In this document: in pieces, positions 44,501 to 55,925 of the stretch
Layout of the letters: each line of letters opens with the position of its first letter
How positions within the stretch are numbered: the stretch's first letter is position 1
NCBI GenBank assembly: GCA_963575745.1
Contig: CAUYUJ010012636.1
Coordinates: 389,114 to 453,113, forward strand
Direction of reading: 5' to 3'
Source of the DNA: Prorocentrum cordatum
Taxonomy: Eukaryota; Sar; Dinophyceae; Prorocentrales; Prorocentraceae
Length of the DNA stretch: 64,000 bases
The notes under the pieces: generated by a model
What the model saw: only the letters and a program-made list of their open reading frames with translations
Told to the model about the DNA's origin: nothing
The model's database searches: none
Position numbers and translations under genes: made by a program

Positions 44501-45599
44501 AGCCTAATTACCTACAAGACGCGCCGCTAGCCGGCCAGCCCACTCACAAAGCAGCCGCGGGGCTGCGGGGAAGCTGACGGCAGGCGGCATCCTGGGAAGC
44601 TCGGGCACGCGCAGTGGACAAAATGTCGAGAAATTCGGTGCCTGCCGTGAGGCATGACCCACACAGCGACATGACGTGTACCGGGGCAGACGTGTCCGTC
44701 ATACTGGGTGGGGGCAGCCGCGAAGCCCGATGAGCGAGTCGCCAGCGGGGCGCCAGGCTCAATCCGTCCCAACGACGTGTGCTGGCTAGGGGAGCTGAGC
44801 TGCCGACGAACGTGGAACGACGCGACCTGCCAGGAGCGGGGGGATGAGCCCGGGGTGCTGCTGCTGCTGCGAAAGGCTGAACCACTCCGTTGCGATCACA
44901 GCACCCAAAAGTCCACCAGACAGTGCACGTGGTAGGCCCGGACGACTGCGAGCCGGCCCCGTGGACAACGGCACAGCGCCAGGCCAGGTGGGCTAGAGGA
45001 GAGGGCCAGGCAGGCGTGGTGAGCATCGCCAGCGAGGCAGGGGGATCCAGTGGGGTGCTGCACCGGTGGTGAGGCAGCTGCCGCCTGAAGTACGCCAAAG
45101 GCCACCGGGGGCCGGCCTTATCCTCCAAGTACACAAAGCTGGCTGTACCTCCAGGGGCGGTGTGTGGCATGTGTCCAAGCAAGTGGGAGAAGCATTGCAA
45201 TTGGGTGGGGCGACCTGGGGGAAGCTGCGCTGTAGCAGCCGCGAGGGCCGACGGCCACCATGGGCCGACCATGTCCGCCGCTTCCGCCCTTCCCCGCGGG
45301 ACTCGGGGTCGCCGTTAACCACACACCACGTGGGCCTCCAGGGTCGCAGCTAACCGCCGCTGAAAGTGAGGAACCGTACCACGGACAGCGGGGGTCAAGG
45401 GCGGCCCCTGGGGAGGGGGGCCGAAGCCAACGGCGTCAGTCGGCACGCCTGGCGAGCCACGGGGGCCAAGGGCGGGGGACACCCGCCTGGCCCGAGAGGG
45501 GCCCGAGGGGACAGGCGAGGAGAAGCACCTCAACGCCCCTCGAACGGGCCCCAGATCTGTCTGTCAAAGTGTGTTTGTTTGTTTTTTATATTTAAAAAA
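44501..45599. other. No recognisable gene
   Basis: GC-rich sequence. A 242-codon minus-strand frame (44544-45272) and overlapping + frames have no recognisable domain. 45575-45600 is T/A-rich. Confidence 0.45.
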
Positions 45600-45619
45600 A
45601 TGGGGATACGCGAAGCGTC

Positions 45620-46023
45620 CAGAACAGCTGTGTGCCCATGTGCTGCTGAATTTCTGTTGATGTCTAAGGCCACTCCCGTCTACCCGCGCCAAAAACATGA
45701 TCTAGAGTTCACGCAATTGCACAGCCCCTACGGCAAGGCATGGCACGTCACGAACAGTACGGCACCACGGATCACGAGTTACCCCGCTCCCACCGCTCCT
45801 TCGTGCAATTTCGAGAACACCCTCAAGGCCCTCGGTGTTTTGGGTCATTGACACCGAATGCGTGCACATACCAGGCCGAGATGGCATGATTTACACACTG
45901 GTTGTTCGGGGGGGGGGGGGCAACGCCCAACAGCAGGTGCTGCTTGAAGTCGTCAACAACTGCTGCTTTGGCAGACGGCGCTCGCCAACGAAGCGGACAG
46001 CGCCGCGGCGAGACTGGACGTGA
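45620..46023 (+). other. Possible coding relic with an FWVIDTECVH segment
   Basis: The + frame up to about 45835 reads SKATPVYPRQKHDLEFTQLH and then seems to shift to one reading FWVIDTECVHIPGRDGMIYT (45838-45897). The D-T-E word resembles motif I of DEDD exonucleases, but no other motif is visible and a G run (45908-45921) breaks the frame. I cannot assign a family. Confidence 0.25.
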
Positions 46024-46344
46024 AGCGGACCCCGCTCCAGACAAACGGGGACTGCGGTCGGTCGTCCTTCCCGGTCGTGCTCTCCCGTTTCGGGCAACCG
46101 AGTATCAGATCACCAGAAGGGGGAGACGAGACGACACGAGTCCACAGAATCCACATCAGCGAGCCTGAGAGACTAACTTGCCTGGGACTCTGGAAGTGGG
46201 TAGCCTCGACCAAAATAATAGCGGCTGCCTGCACTCCTCGAGTGAGGCACTGGCCTGTGGGCACCTCCGAGGCACGTAACGACGCAAAAGAGAGGGGGAG
46301 GGGGAGATAGAGGTACGGGCGAAGGGGAGGGGGGAGGAAATGAC

Positions 46345-46428
46345 AGCGAAGGAGGAGGACGACGACGACGACGACGCCGACGACTCCAAGGACGACGCAG
46401 ACCCCGACGCCGACGCCGACGACGCCGA

Positions 46429-46481
<53 letters not shown>

Positions 46482-46490
46482 ACGCGCGGG
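46345..46490. repeat. GAC/GCC array
   Basis: GACGACGAC, GACGCC and GCCGCC blocks. Confidence 0.93.
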
Positions 46491-46674
46491 GCTCCTGGAG
46501 CACCCTTCCGTGACCCTTTCGCCGCCGGGGTCGGGACCTTGCGGCGATTCGCTGGCAGCGGGCCGACAGGCGAGAAGGGGCTGCCGAGAAGAGGAGGGAG
46601 CAGGGAAGCCCAGGAGGCGGAGGGGGGGGGTATAGGGGGGACGACGGGTGGAGGAGGGAGGAGGCCGAGAGCCT

Positions 46675-47010
46675 CAGGAGAAGCACATCGGGGAGGAGGG
46701 AGATGACAGCTGTCGTGGGGATGCCCAATAGATTGCCACGAACACCATCCTGCGATACCCACCTTTCAGGGCCCCCGCCGGTCAGAAAAGGTATTCATGT
46801 AGATTTGTTGCGCTCCGAGACAAGAATGAGGATGGGGAGGAGGGGGATACAGCCGTCGTGCTACCAGGAGGAACGCGGAAGAAGGAGCGAGCGAGCCTCG
46901 CCGAGTGTACGCGCTGAGGTCGAGGAGGGATTCTCCAGAGGAGGGAAGTTCCCTTTGCCTCCTCCCCTTCCCAATGCTCCTTAGCCTCCCTCTCCTCCTC
47001 GCCCTCCCCC
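46675..47010. repeat. Dispersed repeat, partner of 38203-38510
   Basis: It has the same ordered landmarks as the earlier copy, with about 70 extra bases (46718-46820) in the middle. Confidence 0.75.
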
Positions 47011-47185
47011 TTCCCCCTTCCCCCTTCCCCCTCCCCCTCCTCCCTCCTCCTCCTCTCCTCCCTCCTCCTCCTCCTCCTCCTCCTCCTCCTCCTCCCTCTC
47101 TCTCCTCCTCATCATCCTCCTCCTCCTCCTCCTCCTCCTCCCTCCCTCCCTCCCTCCCTCCCTCCCTCCCTCCCTCCCTCCCCCG
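47011..47185 (+). repeat. CTC and CTCC tracts
   Basis: TTCCCCC, CTC repeats (47065-47150) and a pure CCCT tetranucleotide block (47148-47180). Confidence 0.93.
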
Positions 47186-47279
47186 AGGAGGGGGAGGGAA
47201 AGCAGGGGAAGGCAAGCGAGGGGAGACGGGGAAGGAGGAACAGGAGAACGATGGCCACGGGCAGGACGAGGGCACGGGC

Positions 47280-47375
47280 GCGGAGGAGGAGGAGGAGGAG
47301 GAGGAGGAGGAGGAGGAGGACGCAGAGAGAAGGATCAGGACGAGGACGAGGAGGAGGAGGAGTGGAGGCGGAAGA
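47280..47375 (-). repeat. GGA tract (TCC on minus)
   Basis: GGAGGA repeats at 47280-47320 and 47338-47375 with GACGAG variants. Confidence 0.9.
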
Positions 47376-47554
47376 GGAAGACGATAAGACGACGAGAGAG
47401 AATACGGGAGGGGCGCGGGAGACCGTGGGAGAGGGAGCGGGGCAGGGCATCGGGCGCGGCGCGGCGCCCGGGCCCGAGGGGCGCTGGCCAACCAGCCTGG
47501 CGTGGGCACTGGGCCGGCCCTCCTCGGAAGCTGCAGCGGGGACCCTGGCAGGCA

Positions 47555-47820
47555 GAGAAGAGGGAAGCAGCTGGAGGGAGGGGGGGGGGGACGACGAGAC
47601 GACGACCACGACAGGAGGGGTTCAGGGGGGCGTCCCCGAGAGGTTCAGTGGGTCGGGGGCTGCTCCTCGCGCTCTGGGGGCGGGCAGCGGCAGAAGAGGG
47701 AAGCAGCCGGAGGGGGGGGGGGACGAGACGACGACCACGACAGGAGGGGTTTCGGGGGGCATCCCCGAGAGGTTCCGTGGGTCGGGGGCTTCTCCTCCCG
47801 CTCTGGGGGCGGGCAGCGGC
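47555..47820. repeat. About 130-bp tandem repeat, two copies
   Basis: GAAGAGGGAAGCAGC, GACGAGACGACGACCACGAC, AGGAGGGGTT and CCCCGAGAGGTTC recur in order at about 47557 and 47693. Both are followed by TCTGGGGGCGGGCAGCGGC. Confidence 0.85.
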
Positions 47821-48789
47821 ACCAGTGCCCCGCGACCGACCGCGCACGGGAGGTCGGGCCGTCTCGCCCGCGCCTTCCCTCGGGCACGGTTCGGTCGCCT
47901 CGGACATGCCCACGAAGGGCGGCGGGGGCAGGAGAGCGCGTGGGAAGAGGGGGAAGAGCATGCTCAGAGCAGGCAGTCCATCAGCGTCGCGCCCATCCCC
48001 CAGGCCTGGCAGTGGGCGGGAGGGCGTGGTGGAGGCGGGGCTCGGCTGGGGGCCGTCTTGGATGGGGCAGAGCAGGGGACTGGCGCGCGGACTCGGGGGG
48101 CGCGGGCGCCAACGACGGGGGGAGGGTCTGAAGTGGCTGATCTGGCAGGAGTCGGACCTCACCCCTCCCCCACTTCACAGTCATTGCCCGACCGCTGGCC
48201 GAGCGCGGGAGAGCGCGCAGCGCGCGCCCCCTCAGACGAGGCCGCGCGGGACGCTCTGCGGTCAGAGAACTCCAGGCACCCGTGCTCCTCCGTCCCTCCC
48301 TCACGCCTCACTCCCTCGACAGTCCCCATCCGTTCTCCCCCCCTCTGCTGTCCTCTGCTGTTGCCTCTCCCCTGTTCCCCCGTGCTTCCCTCTGCTTCTC
48401 CCTCGCACCTGCTTCCTCCCCCCTCCCAACCCCTCCCTCATCCTTCCCTCGCATCCATCGCTTACTCCATGTGTCCCTGCTGCAGGATCTGGAGCGGCAG
48501 GAGTGAGGAGGACGAGGGTGAGGGCGAGAAGGAAGGAGAAAAGCACGACGACGAACACGACGACGGCAACGACGACGTTCTGTCTCGACACCAGCGCGCG
48601 CAGAGCGGCTGAGGCGGCGGGCCCCAGGGCTGTCGGGGCCGACTGGCGACGCCCACGAGACGGCGCCGTAGCCTGGGCCGGGCGAGACGCGGGACGGCGT
48701 CGACGACGGCGGCGGCGGCGGTGGCAGCGGGGGCGCCGACGACAAGCACGACCATGGCCACAACGATGACCGCGGCTAGGACAACGAGG
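47821..48789. other. No recognisable gene
   Basis: GC-rich sequence in which a 453-codon + frame and long minus frames overlap. The residue content is Gly/Arg/Pro/Ser only and no motif is present. Confidence 0.45.
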
Positions 48790-49500
48790 CTGAAGTGAGA
48801 GCGGGTCTGAGCATGAGTGAGTCTAAGTATGTCTGGCCGAGTGTGCGTTCGAGCTTGAGCGTGAGCGAGTCTCTGTATGACTGGGCGGTCGTGGGTGACC
48901 GGGTGCGGGTGGCTCTGAGTACGGCTCGTCTGATTATAGTGGGCCTGCCTGAAACAGACTCTGAAAACGAGCGCCTGAGTATGATTCAGTGTGAGCGTTC
49001 GATGGCGTGCCCGGGGGAGAAGTGAGAAGGGGCGGGCCTTCCCACAAGACTCGAAGTTTCCCCGCCTTCTGAAAAGTTGTCTAAGCCTTCCCCGGAGATA
49101 CAGAAAACTTATCAGAAGGCGCGAGGGCTTCTGAGAAGCCCCGCCGGCCTTCTGAGAAGGCCTTCTCCTTCACACTTCACCCCCTCACTCGCCGCCGAGG
49201 TGTGAGTGGGTCGGAGCTAAACGGATGAGCAAGAGTGAAAACGAGTGTGACTGGATCCTTACAGGAATGGCTGAGCATAAGCGGCCTAGAACTAGTGTGA
49301 CTCCATTTGATGAGTCTGAGCATATATGCATCTGAATAAGGGTGTGAGGGAGTCTACGTATGAGTGGGTCAGCGCGTGGGTGAGTGTGAGCGTTGATTCT
49401 GAGTTAGTGCATATCAGTGAGTCTTCGTGTGAGCGGGTACAGCCATAAGTGGGTCAGAGGATGAGTCAATCTGAATACACTTGACTTGAATTGTACATGA
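48790..49500. repeat. Degenerate GTGAGTGTGAGC / GAGTCTGAGTATG minisatellite
   Basis: Scattered words of this type fill 48795-49015 and 49200-49470. In between (49030-49170) lies a block of CTTCTGAGAAGGC-type short inverted words. Similar GAGTGTGAGC words reappear at 50905-50965. Confidence 0.65.
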
Positions 49501-49775
49501 ATCTGGGAATCTCAAAAAGCGGACACTCTAACATGAGCAAGCCCACCAATGAATCATTCGTTCATTGAAGCAGTGCGTAAATTGTGTAGGGTTCTCGGAA
49601 CGATCAAGCTGAGAAAACTATCATATCTGAAAATGAATACTTCGGGTCTGTGCAACCCAAGCAGTATGCGCTCCTCCGTCAATCAGGAAGCTCAAGTCAG
49701 AATGAGGGGGCCGAACGGTCATTCGTTTGTCCCTGGGTGCGTGACAGAGGTGAGAATATGTGGTGAGGATTATGC
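49501..49775. other. Unassigned, AT-richer
   Basis: No motif. The + frame starting at 49549 soon enters the GTT array. Confidence 0.45.
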
Positions 49776-50182
49776 TTGTTGCATTGTTGTTGTTGGTGTT
49801 GCTGTTCATGGTGGTGTTGTTGTTGTTGCTAGTGTTGTTGATGATGTTGTTGTTGTCGTTGTCGGTGTCGTTGTTTGTTTTGCTGTTGTTGGTGGTGGTG
49901 TTGGTGTTGTTGTTGTTGTTGCTGGTAATGTTGTTGGTGTTGGTGTTGTTGGTGTTGTTGTAGATGTTACTGCTGGTGCTGGTGGTGGTGCTGCTGTTGG
50001 TGATGGTGGTGTTGTTCATGTTGCTAGTGTTGGTGTTGTTGGTGTTGGTGCTGTTGCTGCTGTTGTTGCTGCTGTTGTTGGTGGTGGTGTGAATGGTGTT
50101 GTTGTTGTTGGTAGTATTGTTATTGTTGGTGCTGTTATTGGTGTTGTTGTTGTTGTTGTTGTTGTTGTGTTGATGTTGTTTG
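49776..50182. repeat. GTT/GGT array
   Basis: GTTGTTGGTGTTG-type repeats with GCT and GAT variants over 400 bp. Confidence 0.95.
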
Positions 50183-50192
50183 TTGTCGTCGT

Positions 50193-50430
50193 CTCACCCG
50201 CGACACACCCGCGACCCACCCCGCAACCCACCCCGCGGCCCACCCCGCGACCCAACCCGCGACCCAACCCGCGACCCACCCCGAGACCCACCCCGCGACC
50301 CAACCGCGACCCACCCGCGACCCTCCCCGCGACCCACCCGCGACCCACCCGCGACCCACCCCGCGACCCACCCCGCGACCCACCCGCGACCCATCCCGCG
50401 ACCCACCCGCAACCCACCCGCGACCCACCT
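50193..50430. repeat. 10-11-bp minisatellite CCCGCGACCCAC
   Basis: About 22 head-to-tail units with small variations. Confidence 0.95.
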
Positions 50431-51400
50431 GCGACCGATCCACATTGGTTTGAAGAAAAATCGGCGCCTGCGGCGGGCTCGCTGTATACTTTGTGAAAGT
50501 TTGGCGCCTCCGGCGGGCTTCTCCAGAGTCTCGCATACTGCCGACGTCCCCACCGCCCCCTCACTCTTATCCACATCTGCGGTGTGCTACGGATGATACC
50601 CCTGAGGTCCCACTATGCTTGCACGCGGTGGTCACGAGACTGTGAAGAGAAACACGTCCACACCCCCTAAAAAAGCAACTTGAAAAGTTCCACCAAACTG
50701 GGCGCGAGCATGCTGGCACGTGGTAATCATTAGCTGTCATGAGTTCCCCATCTGCGTCCCCAGGCGGGCGTTCCACCAGAGAGGCCCAGCCAATATGAGC
50801 GCTGACGGGCACATCAAGCCCACGTGGTCATCCCCTATGGGAGGCCCGAATCCGATGCCTGCTGGCTCCAAGAACGAGTCAGAGTAGAAGTGAGGCCGAA
50901 TGGTAACTGAGTGTGAGCGAATTTGAATGCGTCCAATATGAGCAACCATGAGTGGATATGAGTATGTGTAAGACCGTCTGTATAACAGCGGCACATGATC
51001 AAGATATATGATGCTGTGACTTGAGCCTGTCAGGCCGCTGGGTGATTGAATACAAGAGCGACCAAGTACGGAAAAATACGAGAGGGACCACAAAGGGAGT
51101 GAGTGAATGAGAAAGCGAGGTGAGCGGCGTGACACAAACAACAATTCCCTCGTATGCCTAACACCCTGGGTGACAAAATGTCGTCGCCCTCCCTCTCTTC
51201 CCTCTTTCCCCTCCTCCGATTCCACTTCCTCCTCATCCTCCTCCTGAACCTCCCTCCCCCTCCTCCGACCACTCCACCCTCCTGATTGCCCCCTCCCCCC
51301 TCCTCCCAGCGCCGACTCCAACCTCCTCTGTCTTTTCCCCCCATCATCCCCCTCATCCTCTGCTCCCCCCATCGCCCTCCCCACTTCCCCCTCGCCCGCC
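50431..51400. other. No recognisable gene
   Basis: A short duplication GGCGCCTGCGGCGGGCT / GGCGCCTCCGGCGGGCT lies at 50462 and 50502. CTCC-rich stretches lie at about 51180-51390. Confidence 0.5.
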
Positions 51401-51555
51401 AATGACGACGATAACCACCACCACGACAACCGCCCGACCACCACGACGACGACCGACACACGACCACGACGTCGGTCGACGCTCGCCGACGACAATGACG
51501 CCGACGGCCGCCGCCGACGCCAGCCGACGCCGCAGCCGACGACGACGACGACGAA

Positions 51556-51590
<35 letters not shown>

Positions 51591-51803
51591 AAAAGACGAC
51601 CGCCGACGACTGGCCGATCGACGATCGCCGCGCACCCCCGCCCGGCTAGCGGCGCGCCGCTGCTGCTCCCGCTGGACGGAGGGCGGCGCCCAGCGCGGTC
51701 GCGGCGAGGATCCTGCGCGGGCGGGGCGGGGCGCCACCGCCGCCCCCCCGCTGAGGAGGGGCGGGAGCTCTCGACGACGACGACGACGACGACGACAAGG
51801 ACA

Positions 51804-51841
<38 letters not shown>

Positions 51842-51919
51842 AGGCGAGGCGACTCGATGCCGCCGTCCAGCGACGACGGCGACGACGCGTCGACGACGAT
51901 ACGCTCGACGACGATGCGC

Positions 51920-51994
<75 letters not shown>

Positions 51995-52008
51995 GCGGCG
52001 GCGGCCTA
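51401..52008. repeat. GAC-rich arrays around a GC-rich core
   Basis: ACGACGACG blocks at about 51536-51590, 51771-51840 and 51920-51980, ending in a GGC block. GC-rich sequence lies between them. Confidence 0.9.
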
Positions 52009-53198
52009 CCTGGCCCACTCACCGTCCCACTTCTTAACGTCAACTTGCGCAGCCCAAGGCTCACGGCGAAACACGGCAGCGCACACGGCACCGCCGACAG
52101 TGGCACCGGCGCTCCACGGGACTGGGTTGGCGGAGCAAGCGGTCCCACTCGTGATCCAAATGTGGCGCGCCAGGCAGGGCCAGCAACGGGTGGAGCAAGG
52201 ACAGCAAGAAGGAAGGAGCAGAGAAAGTAGGATGGATCAGGGGGGGCCGCCGGAAAGGGGGAGGGTTCAGGCGAGGCCTCCGTCTGAGAAAACCGCACTC
52301 TAGATATCACGGTATGAAGACACAAAGGCCAGACGAGGATGAACTCTATTTGACAGAACTCACGAATGCATGGCCGAAAGTCCCAAAGAGGGCACGAGGT
52401 GGCGGAGGATCAAAACTGCACATGTTTGGAAAACGACTGCGACAGTTGATAATGCCAACGCAGCAGAGGTATCTGTCGCCGTGCCCAGAGACACAAAGTT
52501 GAGTGTACCCATGACCCTTCGAGCTCTTTGCTGAAGATTGCAAGACTGCCGAGCTCATGGCGATTAGGGCACAAAACGTGTGGGAGGTGGGCCGAGCTGG
52601 GCGCGGTGGGGCCGTCCAGCACCTCCACTGGGACGGCAGGTGGAGCTCCCTGGGGGGCAGGAAATGTGCACAAGGTCTGCCGAAATCTGCGCGGCGCCGC
52701 CATGAAGACGCACCCACTGGGGCCGTAGGTGGGGCCCCCTGGGGGGGCGTGCGCCGAAAGGAGCACAGCAGAAGCAGCATGGGCGGCAGGCATGGGAGGA
52801 GGGCGGAAGGAGGAAGAGGATGGAGGAGGCTAGAGCAGGATCGAGGAGGATGGACGAGGAGAAGGAGGAGGAGGAGGAGGGGGAAGAGGGGCACGAAGAT
52901 GGAGGAGGATGGCAGAAGAGGCGGAGGAGGTGAGAAGGAAGGAGGCGCGCGGAGCTACGGGTTCAAAACGAGGACCCAAAACCCCAGGAAGGTTGGGACA
53001 AAAATTTGAAAACCATTTGGCGCCTCCCCGTGTCCCGTGCCACTTCGGTTGGGACGCTTGACAGATTCTCGCTCCTCTCTCTCAGCTTAACTCGACCTCC
53101 TGGAGAGAGCGTGATCCAACGGCGCTTTACTGAAGTAAATTCCCCCCCTCTTCCTCTGGAACCCGAGCATCCCCCACCCCCTTCGAAAATCCCCCCCC
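52009..53198. other. No recognisable gene; GGA-rich stretch
   Basis: GAGGAGGAT/GAGGAGGAG words fill about 52795-52935. The rest has no recognised domain. Confidence 0.5.
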
Positions 53199-53422
53199 AG
53201 AAAACCGGGGAGGGGTCACTACCGGTTCGACCCCCCCCCCCCAGAAAACCGCCGGGGGGGTCACTATCGGTTCGAACCCCCCCGCCTTCCAGAAAACGGG
53301 GTGGGGTCACTACTGGTTCGAACCCCCCACCCTCCCAGAAAACGGGAGGAGTCACCACCAGTTCGACCCCCTCCCCTCCAGAAAATGGGAGGCGGTCACT
53401 ACCGCTTCGACCCCCCCCCCAC
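53199..53422 (+). repeat. Five 43-48-bp units with a GGTTCGAACCC motif (left flank of satellite)
   Basis: Units start with AGAAAAC at 53199, 53243, 53291, 53337 and 53380. Each has GGGTCACTAC followed by GGTTCGA(A)CCCC. The motif resembles the B box / T-arm of tRNAs. Inverted units lie at 54505-54650. Confidence 0.85.
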
Positions 53423-53439
53423 TCACCGCCGACAAACGA

Positions 53440-54475
53440 CTCCGAGGTCCCAACCACCGTCCGCACCACATCCCCCACTAATGTCCACAGCACAATTGTC
53501 CCCACCACCACTGTCTCCACTGTTCCCACCACCGTCCCCAGTGCCCCCCCCAGTGCCCCCATCACTGCCGCACTGTCCCCACTGTCCCCACCACTGTTCC
53601 CACCACGGTCCCGCTCCCCACTTTCCCCAGTGTCCACACTGTCCCACTGTCCCACTGTCCCCGCCGCTGCCCCACTCAGCTGTCCCTCTGTTCCCACCAC
53701 TGTCCCCACTGTCCCCACCACTGTCCCCACTGTACCTGTCCCCACTGTTCCACCGCCGTCCCCCGCAACCGCCCTCACTACTGTCCCCACCACCACTGTC
53801 CCCACCACTGTCCCACTGTCCCCACAACTGCCCCACTGTCCCCACACCGCTGTCCCCACCACCACCGTCCCCACCACCACCGTCCCCACCACTGTCCCAC
53901 TGTCCCCACCACTGTCCCACTGTCCCCACTCGTCCCACCGTTGTCCCCGCTGTCCCCACCAGTGCCCCCACCAGTGTCTCACTGTCCCCACTCTCCCCAC
54001 CATTGTCCCACCACGGTCCCGCTCTCCCCATTGTCCCCACTGTCCCCACCACTGTCCCACTCTCCATTGTCCCCATTGTCCCCATTGTCCCCACTGTCCC
54101 CACTGTTCCCACCACTGTCTCACTGTCCCCACTGTTCCCGCCGCTGTCCCACTGTGCTGTCCCACCGTCCCCACTGTCCCCACCACTGTCCCACTGTCCC
54201 CGCTGTCCCCACCACTCTCCCCAATGTACTACTGTCCCACCACCGTCCTCACCACCGCCTTCACAACTGTCCCCACCACTACCGTCCCAACCACTGTCCC
54301 ACTGTCCCCACTGTCCCCACCACTGTCCCGATGTCCCCTCACCACTGTCCCCACCACCACCGTCCCCACCACTATCCCACTGTAAGCACCACTGTCCCAC
54401 TGTCCCCACACCAGTCCCCACCACCACCGTCCCCACCACGATCCCAGTATCCCCACCACTGTCCAACTGCCCCGA
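53440..54475. repeat. 1-kb satellite of CCCCACTGTCCC / CCCCACCACTGTCCC
   Basis: Alternating 9- and 15-bp units over about 1 kb with no longer regular order. Long frames on both strands are repeat translations. Confidence 0.95.
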
Positions 54476-54504
54476 GGAGCGAGAATCGTTTGCCAGCGGC
54501 GAGG

Positions 54505-54650
54505 GAGGGGGGTTCGAACCGGTAGTGACCTCCACCCCTTTTCATGATGGACTGGAGGGGGGAGCGGTTAGAAGCGGTAGTGACCCCCCCCGGTTTTCGA
54601 GGGGGGGGGACGGGTTGGGAACCCCCAGTGAGCCCCCCCCCAGTTTTCGG
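54505..54650 (-). repeat. Three inverted units flanking the satellite on the right
   Basis: GGTTCGAACCGGTAGTGACC, AGAAGCGGTAGTGACCCC and GTTTTCG words are reverse complements of the units at 53199-53422. Confidence 0.82.
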
Positions 54651-54706
54651 CCAGCAGCGGTAGAACACGCTCTTGCTGATAATTAAACGCAATCAAAATA
54701 TCACGA

Positions 54707-54994
54707 TTGCCTCGCATTTGGACCCTGAACCTAACACGTGATCCGACAGGTTCCGCAATTTCTTCTGACATGACTGACGGCCAAATTCATGTTCGAATGG
54801 TACAAGATGGCCCCTCCGATTTCTGCAACGCGCGCACGTTTACTATCTGCGCACACTGCTCGTGTGCCAGCTACAGAGTGGTAACACTAAGCAAACACGA
54901 ATTGTTTCCGATCATGAATAAGACCGTGAACGTCTCTGGATCCGTACATGTCTGGTTGTGTTATGAGGTCCGCTGCGAAAAGGACGTGACGTAA
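54707..54994 (+). CDS. Hypothetical 95-residue frame, possibly real
   Basis: ATG 54707 to TAA 54992-54994. The frame lies in the least repetitive, AT-richer part of the window and has a balanced residue content, unlike the repeat-derived frames. It holds FTICAHCSCASY and ends VHVWLCYEVRCEKDVT, with six Cys in the C-terminal half. I recognise no family, signal peptide or membrane segment. It may be the last exon or a fragment of a larger gene or element. Confidence 0.3.
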   Translation: MPRIWTLNLTRDPTGSAISSDMTDGQIHVRMVQDGPSDFCNARTFTICAHCSCASYRVVTLSKHELFPIMNKTVNVSGSVHVWLCYEVRCEKDVT

Positions 54995-55344
54995 CCGTAA
55001 AGAGTAATCAACGGTCTGGTAGTCGCCGCTGTGGAATGATTGTCTACATGCTTCACCATCCGCAATGGTGTCCACTAAAAATCGCGCGTGCTATGTTGGC
55101 ATCGCTCCGCTACGATGCAAAATCCCGAAAAGCACTTGGCACAGGAGTGGGTGACACAGGAGTGGGTTTGTCTTCAGCCAGGATGCGGCGGAACAAGGTA
55201 GACATCGCCTGAAAGATAACATGTGAGACGTGGACCAAACAGCAAGGGGAAGCCACATTCCCCAGGCGCTGCAGGCCGTTCACTCCAATACCTCCTTCTT
55301 ACTCCTCTTCCTGGGCTTCTTTCTTGCTCCTGACACTTCCACAT
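54995..55344. other. No recognisable gene
   Basis: Mixed sequence with a local duplication of CACAGGAGTGGG (about 55141 and 55156). Confidence 0.5.
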
Positions 55345-55678
55345 CCCACTCCTCCTCCTCCTCCTCCTCCTCCTCCTCCTCCTCATCCTCCTGCAAACTT
55401 CCAGGAAGGAATTGCACGGATCGACGATGTTTGGCGAACAGCGGGGCTCAGCGCACGCTCCACTTGATAACTTGAGCCAGACGGCGTCAATAACGACACC
55501 CGTCTGACTAATTGACTCACTAGCTCGTCCTGCTCACCTAGTCAGAACGCTATATTCACAATCCTCCTCCTCCTCCACCTCCTCCTCCTCCTCCTCCTCC
55601 TCCTCCTCCTCATCCGGGGTGTGCATGACCCACCTTCCCGAATTCTTCATCACCTCCTCCTCCTCCTCCTCCTCCTCC

Positions 55679-55739
<61 letters not shown>

Positions 55740-55745
55740 CATCCA
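55345..55745 (+). repeat. CTC tracts and an ATC tract
   Basis: CTC at 55347-55390, 55561-55611 and 55649-55681, ATC at 55680-55740, with short unique spacers. Confidence 0.9.
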
Positions 55746-55830
55746 ACACCCTCCAACCCTCTCCACACTCACACCTATTCTCGACCACCTCTTGCTCCCT
55801 CCTCTGCCCAGCTGCTCCAACCCCTGCTCC

Positions 55831-55866
55831 TCTTGCTGCTGCTGCTGCTGCTGCTGCTGCCGCTGC
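55831..55866. repeat. CTG repeat
   Basis: About ten CTG units ending about 40 bp before the degenerate spliced leader. Confidence 0.93.
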
Positions 55867-55907
55867 CCCTCCACTTCGCTACTCTCTCTTGTAGCAATTG
55901 TGGCTGG

Positions 55908-55925
55908 AGCCATTTTTGGCTCAAG
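55908..55925 (+). other. Degenerate spliced-leader relic
   Basis: AGCCATTTTTGGCTCAAG matches the last 17 bases of the spliced leader with one extra T. The bases upstream do not match. No ATG follows directly. Confidence 0.55.

Noticed and set aside
44544-45272. 242-codon minus-strand frame
   Set aside because: Cys/His-containing but without ordered spacing, and competing + frames are equally open.
47251-48769. 453- and 373-codon + frames
   Set aside because: They arise from GC-rich tandem duplication (47555-47820) and GGA tracts; composition is Gly/Arg/Pro/Ser only.
53199-53422. tRNA genes at the GGTTCGAACCC units
   Set aside because: Only the T-arm-like word repeats; no anticodon arm or acceptor stem. 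Kept as a repeat finding only.
53006-54686. Frames of 370-460 codons of Pro/Thr/Val on + and Gly/Thr/Val on -
   Set aside because: Translations of the CCCCACTGTCCC satellite and its flanks.
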